A stretch of 64,000 nt of DNA from positions 31,289,501 through 31,353,500 of the forward strand of contig NC_083383.1 of assembly GCF_031755915.1 (NCBI RefSeq), given 5' to 3'. The stretch is from Ziziphus jujuba. Lineage: Eukaryota; Streptophyta; Magnoliopsida; Rosales; Rhamnaceae. Positions 1 through 11,480 of the stretch are shown here, one piece after another. The notes under the pieces were generated by a model. It was not told where the DNA came from. It saw only the letters and a list, made by a program, of their open reading frames with translations, and made no database searches. Positions within the stretch are counted from its first letter, which is position 1, and each line of letters starts with the position of its first letter. A program made the translations under genes and the position numbers.

Positions 1-900
1 TTGAAAGATTTGCACAAGTTTTCCGTACCTAAATGCATGAGCATGCATCATCCTATTCTTTCAAAACACCATCAGCACTCAATACAAATGTATTGCCCTT
101 CCCGATAGGACTAATTTTTCCATTCTTATTGCTTGTTTCAGGAGCCGCAGTTAACTTCCTGCCAGCCATTTGATGTGTACACAAGACCTTTCATCCTATG
201 AAATATGAATCATACAATATCATTTTGTTTAAAGCAAGGCATTTAGGTTTCCTTTTTCTTTTCAAGAAGCTCTTTTAGGGTACTTTTTTATCCTTAGCCT
301 TTCTGGTGAATATTACTTTGAACATATTCAATTGATTCCTTGAAAAACTATGTACCGAAACCGTAAATCATATACCAAGTATTGTGAATAGTTTATGTTC
401 AGTAATTCGTGACCTCTATAAACAAGTTTAGAGAGGGGCTGGGATGAAATCCGATGACTGGCATTTTAATGGAATTGATACCTATATGAAACGATGGTTG
501 AATTGAAATTGAACCTAATATTGTAAGAACAGAGTCCATCCATGACATCAGAACTTCTGAACTTTCTCCGAAGAGCAGAAAACCCATGTCACAGAGATTG
601 GAATAGATATATGACAAACTGGGTTTGAAAGTTCTGAGAAATCTAGCGGATTAGCACAAACACTGTGATCATCAAAGGACACAACTACCACTACCCAACC
701 AACTCTTATCTGTTATTGTAGCTTCTTTTCATCTGGATTTTTTTTTTCTTTTTTTTTTTTTTATTTTTTGGGTGAAGTTCTTTTCATCTGGGTTGTGCAT
801 ATATAGATGTACTGTTTTAAGATGGATTTATCAACAAATATAGAGTCACATCAATAATAAGAACAATCAAGTTCAGGCATGTATGATTTTCCAAACTTAC

Positions 901-1003
901 CTTGCTTTCTTCTCTCCGTGACTGGCTTGTTGATAGCTGAATGAACAAAATGTTTTGAGGTTGTCCAGCCCCAATGATATCCCTTCTCTTCACCACGCTC
1001 TCA
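901..1003 (-). other. Candidate internal exon of an unrecognised gene
   Basis: On the minus strand an acceptor-like sequence (pyrimidine-rich, ending in TATATATCAG) is followed by 103 bases with only one open frame (reading ESVVKRRDIIGAGQPQNILF and on to REESK). It ends in a strong donor, AAG|GTAAGT. One open frame between two good splice sites suggests a real exon. I do not recognise the protein, and the next plausible acceptor (about 640) leads to an early stop, so the gene model is incomplete. This may be a gene remnant. Confidence 0.3.
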
Positions 1004-1660
1004 CTGATATATACAGACGGAATGATCTAAATATAGACTAAAAGGAGAATCTTGAAATCTTTAGTCAGCATCAATCCCAAAGCAAAGGAATTTGCTTTAT
1101 TCCATTATGCTTGATCGATATTGACACCAAATCTTAGAATCGATATTTACATTGAGATTGCGTAAATGCTATAAAATACCACTCTTTATACAGGACCGCA
1201 TCCAAATATCAAATATATGCAAGTTTGAGTGCGTATTGTATATGACTTGGTTTTGCATAACAAGAATTATGAAGTGCTTTTTAAAGAGAAATAGTCAGAC
1301 AATTTTTCTTCTCTTGAACATATTTAGTATTTTCTTAATTATATCAGAAAAATGAAAATATTTTATGTTCCATATGGTCAGCTATTGAAAAGTACTGTAT
1401 GTTTTGGTCTTCTTGATATATTTCTAGAACATTTAATTTTGTAGCTCCATATCATTTCCCGTGTCATTTTCAATGTAGGAAAACGATCCGTCACGAGCAT
1501 GTAATTTTCACAGCCCATGTGGGGAACCTTAACCAAAAAATAAGACTTAAAACAAAGATTAATTTTAACATTTTTAAGCTTTTAAAATATGGTAAACAAA
1601 AATGCAATTTCAATCAATTAATAAGTAAATATTAGCAAATTAAAATAGTTTGTTTATCGA

Positions 1661-1724
1661 CTCATAGAAAGGAAAGGTCGATACCAAAACTACTCATAGA
1701 AAGGAGAGGTCGATACCAAAACTA
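1661..1724. repeat. Two-copy 32-bp tandem repeat
   Basis: A 32-bp unit beginning CTCATAGAAAGG and ending CCAAAACTA occurs twice head to tail with a single mismatch. It lies in non-coding AT-rich DNA. No function is evident. Confidence 0.8.
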
Positions 1725-2443
1725 TGTAGCAAGGAAGCCAGTAGTCATGTCATAAAGAAAGGCTCTTGCAATTTTAACACGAGCAGGAGTATTTTTCAAG
1801 TCTTTTATAACAATTTTTCTTCACTAATCATATTCTAAAAGATTCCTCCATGTGCCGGTAAACAAGTAAAGAAACATGGAGGCGAAAAACCGGAGAGAAA
1901 GAAGAAAAAGAATTTTTGACCTGGAAGATTTGTCTTAAAAAAGGGATTAGCTTAGGCACTCTTTAACAGCGAGTGCTGTCTGCGTTTGAACACCCATGGT
2001 TTTGCTAATTTGGTGCAAAACAGACTCGTTAAAAACATAATACTACATATATTCCCAAACAATATCTGTTAAACAAAGATGTCATGGGATGAAAACCAAG
2101 TACACCTCAAAAAACCATGAATTTTTGAGACCGTGGATCGCATTTTAGCTAGCCTTGCACCCAAAAACAGAAGCAACAACAAGATCTATAAAACTGAGGG
2201 GGAAAAAAAATAAAACTGATGCTCAACTGACCCTTTCTTAATTGCAGTGAAGATTTTGAAGAAATAATATAAAAACAAGAAGGATTAAACCACATATATA
2301 AATTCCCACCCAACCCACCCATCCATCAAAATATTTATGCAAATTAATAAGTACCCTAGAAGCGCTAGGCATCAATTTTGTTTTTTTTTTTTTTTTTTTC
2401 CTCCTCCCCCCCTAAGTTTACAATGAGCATCATTATCTCTCTA

Positions 2444-5400
2444 TTAAATGAATGTCTCTAATATCTTTGATCTAATGGGATCTGGAGGACGAAATGTCTC
2501 TAACCGCAAATTACAGCTTGTACGAATCTCATTCAACACATTTTCTCCTTCCTCTTTTTTGATAATGTCCAAGGTATTTCCCAGGACATCAGCTGCAAGC
2601 CCACTCTCTCGAAGACTACCTGGCTCCTCTCCACCTTCATATATTAACTGCCCAATCTCATCCAAAGAAACAACATTTTCTACGATCACTCTTGCAAAGA
2701 TACGGGCAAGAAACTCGGGTGCTTTGGGGGCATCATTGACGGCATCTTCTAGAGTTGTGAGAACAGATTCAAACCTGGCCAGATTAAGTTAAAAATTAAT
2801 ATAAAAGAACTTGCATGATCACTTAAAGCCATCAAAACTGTTATTAACCAATTGCAGATTGCTCTTATAAAATTTCCTTACCCTTTGACAAGCTGAATTG
2901 GACTCAAAATGCCATCTTGAGACTTTGTAAGATTGACAAGAAGCTTAGCCAAAAGATCTCTATCCACGTCCTTACGCTCAAAAGAATGTGTAACCCATAG
3001 AGATATCATCGTTGGGTGGAAACTTGGGGAATTCAAATCTTTAACGCATAAAGCAACTTCTTTTTCATCCCTAGCACTGGAAAAGAAAACAACTCAAGTC
3101 AAATTTTGATCAGGATCACAAGATTAACAAATACAAAGATATCGTAATTTACACATACGGGAAAAAAACACTTGCTATGAATCTTGCCCGGATAATGTAA
3201 GAGATGAGTCATTTGGCAACATGTCGCTAAATGCATAATGTCAATATCCATCCAAAACATGAACAGTGGAAATCATTAGATCACTTTTGCAAACATTTAT
3301 TATGTATGAAAAACACTGAAACGCTAACACTACATTGCCCCCAACCCGGTCACTAAAGCATCCAGCATACACAAGAAATCTAATAATATAAAGAACAGTC
3401 TCATATAAAAACTGCATTGGGGCATCTAAAAGTGGTTTAGACAACTCTACTGTTGGTAGAGGTAATTTAGGAACCAAGTGCACAGTTTCATTTATGTAAT
3501 TAAGAATAGGTGAGAGACTCATTACAGCCAATCCCCTCAGAACTTCTAAAGAAAATTTGACAGATCAATGGAATTATTATGAGAAACTTTAAAATTTTAA
3601 TAAATTATCGTTTTACAGTTATTAGCATGGACAATACAAAAGCTTTTATATCCAGTTCATTCAAATCAAGGTACTATTATTTTTATCTACCAGAATGCAT
3701 ACAAGCAAAGGTACTTCAACTACAGCTCTAATATCTACTAAACACAATTCTTGGAATTCCTAATTGTTCTACGCAAAAATTAGGCAGGTCTATTGTACAA
3801 GTAAAAAGTCATCAATGTCCACATAGAAATTCCCAAATCTTTCTCCATATGACAATCGATTGTCATACGTACTAACATGAAAATTTTAACATAACTGAAA
3901 AATTTAACCACAAATGGAAAGTGAGTGGCCATCTATGCAATGATAAGCAACAAGGAACGTATTCTATGCACCAAAATGTAACCCTACAAACCTACTTAAC
4001 AAATAACACAAATGGTTCCGCAGGGATAAAACATAAACTCTTAACCCCCCCCCCCCCCCCAAAATAAAAAAATTGCTCTTGGTTCCTATCATTTTCCAAA
4101 GCTATGAAATGACAGAGAGCTCAAAAGTCAGCTTCGATACTTACTATTGTGAAAAAATAAACCAGCCTAAAAGTGTAGCAAACAAAAAAGTTAACTTAGC
4201 ATGACAACAAAACAAATTAAACAATTTTTAAATAACACTTGCAAATTTGCTAAATAAAATACCAATCATTAGAGCCAAGCTGGTGCTAACAATTTTTTTC
4301 ATGTAAGAAACAAAATGTTAGTTTTGACCCAATTTACATTATGATCAGTGAATTATTACTGAATAAGTGACCCAATGATACAAGTAGCAGGAATACTACC
4401 CAACATGTTGCAACTTCATCAAAATCACAGTTGAAGTTATCAAAATGTGAATTAATTTCTTGAACCTCAGATAAAATCTCACAGCATAACTCTTGACATG
4501 AATAATCATATTAATAAATACGGTAGAAAATTACCATAACCATGCAAGACTCTTCCTCTAAAAAGAGGCAAATTTTAGATTTAACCGCCAGGAAACCTAC
4601 ATGCCACATGGTTTTCCAAATACGAACTTAAAAATGTATAAGGAAACATGATATAATGGTGATAAACAAACCTGTAGAATTCTTTAATAGCAGCAACAGA
4701 CATATCTCGCAATCGATCTTCTGGCCACACCTTCTCTGAGGGAATATTTTGTGCAAAAACGGGTCCCTGTCCACGTGTGGGAGGTGAACTTGGATGAGGC
4801 CTATCAAAATTGCGTTCTGAATTCCTTAGGTCTCTACTGCCAAAATTTATATTCCGGTCTTGTGCACTTGATAGATCATAAGCAGATGGACCTGCAAATC
4901 TATCTGACATAAATCTTGTATCATCCCTTGTGCTGTAAGCTGCTCGGTCTGATAAAGAATTGTATCCATTTAAACCCGCTGTCATTCTCCTAGAGTCTCC
5001 AATGCTGGGAGTAATCTCAGCTAAAGGAGCTGTTGACAAAGAAGGTGGCCCTCTAACAGACATTCCTCTGCCAAGACCACCTTGGGGCCCCAGAGTAATT
5101 GAATCATCACCAACAGGTCTTTGAGTCAAGGGAACTGAAAGGGTCCTGGCCTCAAAAGACTGTCTTTCATCAAATCTAACATCTTGATTGCCAAAACCAC
5201 GAACCTGTGCAGGCAATCCACGGAAACTGCCCATCTGTGAATTGGGGGAAGATAACATGGACGCCCCTCTTTGACTATAATCCATAGGAGGCCCCCTTCT
5301 TACTGATGAATTGGGACCTGGACCACGGGCCAGCCTACTTGCTTGTGCCTGTCGTTCTTGAGCAGCATCTCTATGCACTTCCTCAATCTTCTTCGGCCCT

Positions 5401-8400
5401 TCAACTTTCCTCCTCTGCTGCCATTTGTTCTTTCTGAGATCAATTGAATCCCTCAACATGAACCTAACCCTAGAAGATAGTTTCATATTGTTTGATAAGC
5501 TTTTCATCCTATCAAAATATGCATCCATATGCTCTTTAGCTTTTGGATGGTCAATCATCTCTCCAATTGTGCTCATTAGTTTACATAAAGCTTCAACATC
5601 TTCTTCATCAGGATTTTGGTAATTTCCTAACAATTTTTTAATGCACTCATGCATTATTCTCTCAGTCAACATTCTCATCTTGTACAACTCTCCAATTAAT
5701 CTAATGTTACCAAGCATTCTTCTCCGTGCCTTAATTCTCTTCTCTTCTCTTTCTTCTTCAGACTGTTTTATCTCACCCTCTTCATCAGCCTTGTTGGCTT
5801 CTTCTTGCTCTCTTTCTCCTCTTTCAAATTCCTCCTGGCACTTGTTTAGAAGCAACCTCTTAAATGTTATCTTTTCATTGTCTTCACTAAAATCAGGCAA
5901 CTCTCCAGCAAGATGATGACAGAAGTTAGCATACATCTCACAGAAAGTAGGCTCCATCAGAGCTTTGTCAAAGATCTGATTGATGACACCAGTGAGTGTC
6001 TCAGCATTATCAATGTTAACAGCTTTTACTTGCTCAAACAGTTTTTCAAAGTTCTGTGGAGTGAGTTTGTTTAATATTGCCTTTAGTTGCCTTTGTTTAG
6101 CCTCTTCTTCATCTGTTACTTTACCCACTTCATACTTCTTCTCAGCTTTGTGCATCTTCTGTAAAGGAGTTTGTGGAGAAGGAATTAAACCCTTATGAAA
6201 ATGAGTGGCTCGCTGCCACCTGTCAGCATCAACACTATTTCTTTGCATTCCCTGTGAACCGACTGACTGCATAGGACTGGCTAAAACTCCAGGATATTGA
6301 ATAGGTCCACGTGGATTCCTCAGAACACCATAATTTACCAGTTGGCCAGGTCGAAGGCCTGCACTAGCTCCAAAAGCAAGATCCAGACGCAAATGTCCTG
6401 AACCAAAAGATCCAGGCTGTTTACTCCATTTGTCATCATCAATCAATCCACTACCACGTCGTTCTAGTCGAGGTGCCCCTCCTAATCTATCAAAAACTCT
6501 ACCTGGACTGGAGAATGAATCCCGTTCAACAAGATGAGGGGAACTGATGTTAGCATTACTCAACACATCAGCTATATCAGACTTAACTTCAAAACCCTCT
6601 GGAAGATCAATAAATTGGTCTGCAAATTTCAGAAGAAAATCTCTAGAATACTTTTTTGCCATATTTCCCGTTCCATATTTGTCATCGTGCACCATATCCC
6701 CATGGACCTGTTCTCCATTATCTGAGGTTTCCAATTTCGGTTTAGAGATGTCAGCAGCATCTTCCCAATCATCTGGCTCAACTTTACCCTGAGCATCTTT
6801 CTCACTTAATATGGGATCTTCCTGAGGTTCATCAGCAGCTAAATGCTTAAGATCTATGTTACCAGAAATGTTTTCAGTGCTTTCAGAAGAAATAAGCACT
6901 TCTTTCTTTTCTTCAGGACCCTTATATGCCATATAGAGATCAGATGTTGTTCCAGCAGCATCCGCCTTCTGAAGAATTTCTCTTCGTTTCTTCTTCCCCT
7001 TGGAAACAGTACTTTTTGACCTATTCAGTTCTATAAGGGGTTTGTCTTTGGAACCCAACTGTGGAACCCCAGCTGCATCAGTGTTTTCTGCACTTACCCC
7101 ACCACCACCAACATTCTCTACATTACCACCATCATGTTTTGAGGTTGCATTCAAACCTCCAGATGCTTGAGCTGGAGCAGACTGGTCATCTAATCTTCCA
7201 GATTTTGGAAAAGCAATTTCATTACTACTTATGCTATCACTTCTGCTCAAGGACTTGTCCCCATAAGAACCTTCTACTTCCTTTGAATCCACTACTGTAG
7301 ATGTAGACCTACATAAATCAGCACCAATTCTCTCTTGTTCTGTGCAACGGCTCCCTGGTTCATCCATTCCTCCCTGTGCAGTTTCCAATGTCAAAACAAC
7401 ATTACTAGTTGTTTCCTCTGGAACAGATTCATGCCTAGTTTCTTCATGCAGCTCCATTGATTTTGAGGACTTGTGCTCTGAAGCAACTTCAGAAGTATTA
7501 ATATTTTGTTGGGGAATTCTTATTTCCCCTTGTTCTTCTTCTGCTCCAACAGAGGTGTCTTTGATTTGTTCATCATGCAGAGAAGAATCCTCAAGCCTGC
7601 TAAAATTAACAGAGCTAGAAGTACCGAGTGCAGTCCCTGCGCTAGAAATTTCTGATGAAACAGATGCAGTGCCTTCTGCAATACTGTCAGCATTGGCCTC
7701 AGAAGCATCATAACTGGCAGCCCTGATGGTTGACTGCGATTCCTCAGTGGATTCTGGAACATCTTCACAACTCACCGAAGGAACTGGAACACCACTGCCA
7801 GAGGATACACCTTGTTCTGAAGGCTGACATGGTAAAGTTGACAAAGAAGTAGATTGCCCACCAACCTGTGATCAGGAGTGTAAATACATGCAATAAAAAC
7901 CTACTAGGCTACTTTTTAAAATTGAGAGATGACTAGAATATTATAGGCGAAGCACAGCAGAAATGTACCTGATGCAGACCATGACCTTTCTTTTCGCAAT
8001 TTTTCTGGTTATCATTAAATGAGTTGGACCTACTAAGGGTTTCCTTTCTTCTGGGTTCAGAATTAGCCACCACTGGTAGAGACTCCTCAGCTGGAGCAGC
8101 TGAAGCAGGGGACAAAGAATTAGAAACACTGCTTTCAACAGAAACAGCAGCAGGTGCACCTGCAGGTGTAGTAGTTGCCATTGGCTTGGATACCGATTCA
8201 CTGACAGATTTTGATTGCTCTAAAGAGCTATCTGTAGATACCTCAGGATCCCTTCGAGGATGGGCTAAGCTAGTTTCCACAGATGACTTTGAAGGCTTGG
8301 TGGATTCACCTTTTTCAACAGCAGGTGAGCTATTTGGCAATGAATCTGGAATATTTTCTCTAATAGAGCCAGTTGCCGGTTTAATGGTCACATGTGTAGT

Positions 8401-10922
8401 TCCTGATGGTGCAGAAAAAATTACATTCTGTGCATCACGTGCATGTTCTGAGTTAGGCGCTTCCAAAACCCCATGCATGTGGGTCCCACTCTTACTAACA
8501 GGGAGATTAGGAGCTGATGGATTCATGACTGTCACTTTCTGGGTACCCTGGCTGACAAGATTACTAAATATCGGTACCTGAGAATTGGGCTGCATTGCAC
8601 TACTTGTTAAAGAAGGTGGATTAGGGGTTGATAAATATATCGGACTAGGATTATAAGGAGTAGTATAAGGCGACCGCGTAAATGGCTGGGATTGGGGAGA
8701 AGCATTAACTTGAGGCCTCGGGCCTGACGATCCACCACCTGGATATGCATCTGTCAGTTTGTCAAACCTCAACTCCTGATGTGTCTCTGGATGAGTAATC
8801 TTGACAAGAGTTTTACGATGACCACCAAACTTTGTTCCCTGTTGTTGGGCGAATTGGGGGGGGATGGCCATCCCCAAGTTACCCAATTGTGGAGGCAGCT
8901 GACCCATTTGAGTTGTGAAACCCAGGCTTGGAACCTGATGCATGATTCCCTGCGGCTGCATTGGATGCGGTTGGAGTGCTTGAACAAACACTTGTTGCTG
9001 CACTTGAGGAGCACTTCCCATTGGTAATTGCATAGGCATTGGCATTTGAAGTGAAGAAGCTGACACACCCTGGGACTGAATCTGTTGATTAGGGCCACCA
9101 AACGGGACAGAAACTGGTGGCTGGTGGAATGGCATTGGCATAGAAATTCCAGTCATCGGAAGACCAGAAGGTTTCTGACTTTGGCTAGAAGGTGCAGGTG
9201 AGACTTGCACATCCTTTTTAGGCTTCGGCACTGGATGTGCCTCAGCAGTGTTGAGCTGATCAACACCACCTGGATCCTTCCTCGGTAGCTGCTGCTTAGG
9301 AACAGATGGCGTTGGCACTGGAGGAGCAGATCTATAAGAATCATGACGTGCCTGCAAGTTTAGAGCAATATAACTATTTTGCTAATAGGAATAGTAAATA
9401 GTAAATTGAAAATATAATTAGCAATTAAAAGCCAGACAAATTGGTCATGGAAACCTGTCTACAGACACTATTGCACATTATGCACAATTCATGTCATTTG
9501 GAAATACGAGGAAGTATAAATAGTACACAATGAAAATGACCAGCTCATATACACTTCTCCAGAAAAGCATCACTTTCATGAAGTCATTTATTTTCAAACA
9601 AACAGACAGAGGGAAACTCAAAGAGTGCAAACCTGATCACGTTTCTGCTCATCCAGATTTGGGGGAGCAGAGCTAGTTCGAGCAGGAATCTATAAATAAA
9701 AAAAACAACAAACAAAAACAAAAACAAAACAATGAAACCAATTCAATCCATTATCAACATTGAAATATAGAATGTTGGGTATAGGGGAAAAAGTACATAG
9801 GGTGGGAATATTACCTGCATCACATTCACAAAACCAGGACTTATTGTCCCAAACTGAAATGGGAATGCTTTGGTTCCATCTCCTGGGGCTAAGCCATTAG
9901 CAGACATCAAGAATGAATCATTACTTACACTGAAATATTAAGCTTCATATACAAGATAAATAAAGATAACATCTTATTTGAGGAAAAAGGCAGGCATTAC
10001 ATGCTTTCATACAGTTTAAAAGATAGATAGGACATAAAGTTCATCAATTACAAATCATCAATAACTAAGACATACCCTTTGTGGGGGTGTTCGTTGCTGC
10101 AGTGTCAGGACTCACGGAGGAAGACTGAGAAGTTGGAGCTTTCGGAACAGGTCGGGAGCTTCTTTGAGTGGACGATGGCTCCACTTGCTTGGAAACTGTA
10201 TTAATATAAACAGAAAATCGTAAGCTCCTAAGATAAAATAATGAATCCATGAACAAAATCATTGTCAATGAAACTGAATGCCTACTCTTCTTGGATCCCC
10301 GAACAATAAAGGATTCTCCTTGAAGCACAATTCAAAAGGCAATCAGACAAAATTCCTGTGAAAGCACACCCAAAATAAAAAAATAAAAAAAGGAAAAAGA
10401 ATATCGGGATAATCATACCTTGCAATTGGGGCTGTGTGTGAGCACCGTTTTGTGCCCCACGCGGTATAGCAGCATTAGTAGAATCCGAAGAATGTACACT
10501 GGAAATATTAGCCCTCGATTGCCCTCCTTGTGCATTGTTATTAGACTTCTTAAGACTGAACAATCCAAGAATAATAATAATAATAATTAGAAAACACCAG
10601 CCAAAATTTCCCAGCAAAACCATAAACTCAATTAAAAATAAAAATAAATAAATAAAACCCTAATTTCACTGTCTAAAACAATTCAATTCCCATTTGCCGA
10701 AAAGCAAATAAGAAACGGAAACGAGAAGCAAACCCTAGGTAAGAAAATCCACCTGCGGTTAGATGAAATGGACGGTGAAGGGGCGGGCCCACCGACGCCG
10801 GCGCCGCTGCCCTTACCGTAAGCTCCTGAGAAGCCCCGCTGTTGATTGGAGCTCGCGGATCGCGTTGTTTTTCGATACTGGGTGTTCTCGTTCTTATCCG
10901 ACCTCGATTGATTGACGGACAT
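2444..10922 (-). CDS. eIF4G: Eukaryotic translation initiation factor 4G (eIF4G), intact copy 1
   Basis: Scaffold of the cytoplasmic eIF4F cap-binding complex. Exons read from the sequence (minus): 10753-10922, 10419-10555, 10076-10195, 9815-9882, 9633-9689, 7969-9351, 4672-7865, 2882-3076, 2444-2774. All junctions are GT..AG and phases agree, giving 1,884 aa, in the range of plant eIF4G. The start MSVNQSRSDK is the family N-terminus. The eIF4E-binding motif YSRDFLL lies at 6624-6650 (about residue 1050). A MIF4G domain (KQRQLKAILNKLTPQNFEKL onward, about 1235-1460) binds eIF4A. The MA3 domain begins at SVAAIKEFYSARDEKEV and spans the last three exons; the protein ends in KILETFI. A 33-bp micro-exon (10286-10318, donor GTAGGC) would also keep frame, but its reading is not familiar from eIF4G and its donor is lost in both other copies, so I left it out. 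This is the only copy with both eIF4E and eIF4A sites and MA3, so it is the likely functional gene. A 1.6-kb intron (3077-4671) splits MA3. Confidence 0.95.
4045..4060. repeat. Poly-C tract in the penultimate large intron
   Basis: Sixteen consecutive C on the plus strand (G on the eIF4G sense strand) inside the 1.6-kb intron. The length may be unreliable in an assembly. Confidence 0.9.
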
Positions 10923-11480
10923 ATATCCCAACCCTTAATTCCCTCCAATTTTCTCTTGGTTTTTCAGTTCCTTTCCCTGCAACCAAACACAAACAGATCC
11001 CCAACCACAAACACCCAAAAATCAACAACAAAACAAAAATCAATCAAAACAAATATATCCTGTGCAATCAAATCCAAAACACCCATGAATATTAGGGCTT
11101 TGAAAAATTAGTTTTTAAAAAAAAAAAAAAAAAAAAAGGATAGAAAGAAAGTTAGTGTATTTGGGAACAAACCTGTGAAGTGGGAGTGTGTTACAGAAAA
11201 AGCAAATTAGGGTTATAGGAAAACCATGAAAAAACAGTGAGAAAGAGAATAATAAAAACTAACAGAGAGAAAGAGAAAGAACAATAAGAGAAGGGGTTTG
11301 TTTTTGGTTAATTGAGGATGAAGAGAGAGAAAAAAAGAGGAGAGAGAAAGAAGAGAGAGAGTGGGTATTGTGGTAACAAACTGACCAGTAAGGTGGTCAA
11401 AAGGTAGGTTTTTTAGGAGATCAGAAATCGAATAGGTCTCTCTCTCTTTGCTTTGCTTTGCTTTGCTTTCTGAGTGCTCT
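10923..11480 (-). promoter_or_regulatory. eIF4G copy 1 leader with a 5' UTR intron and GA/CT-rich promoter-proximal DNA
   Basis: Upstream of the ATG at 10922 an acceptor (GGTTGCAG) ends at 10977 and a donor (CACAG|GTTTGT) starts at 11172. This suggests a 5' UTR intron of about 196 bp and a leader exon from 11173 outward. Beyond it lie purine-rich plus-strand stretches (11255-11365) and a TTTGC-type short tandem repeat (about 11451-11473). The same splice sites are kept in front of copies 2 (donor near 21326) and 3. A transcription start cannot be placed from sequence alone. Confidence 0.55.

Larger units (their letters stand above)
1..2380. other. Left-edge region without a confident gene
   Basis: I see no complete gene here. 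The sequence is AT-rich with short open frames only. Two minus-strand stretches look more exon-like than the rest: 901-1003 (listed separately) and a 3' ORF ending near 65-178 that begins MAGRKLTAAPE and stops after about 38 codons. These could be parts of one unrecognised minus-strand gene, but I could not link them in a consistent frame. Part of the right side is presumably the 3' UTR and terminator zone of the eIF4G gene, which ends at 2444. Confidence 0.4.

Noticed and set aside
5425..8581. Several plus-strand open frames of 60-185 codons over the large eIF4G exons
   Set aside because: They are antisense shadows of eIF4G coding sequence; they have no start context, no splice support and no family features.
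10065..10328. Continuous minus-strand frame through the eIF4G intron before exon 4
   Set aside because: The hydrophobic middle part ends in a typical acceptor (TTAATACAG) and is read as intron; the continuity is noted as a finding but not as a separate gene.
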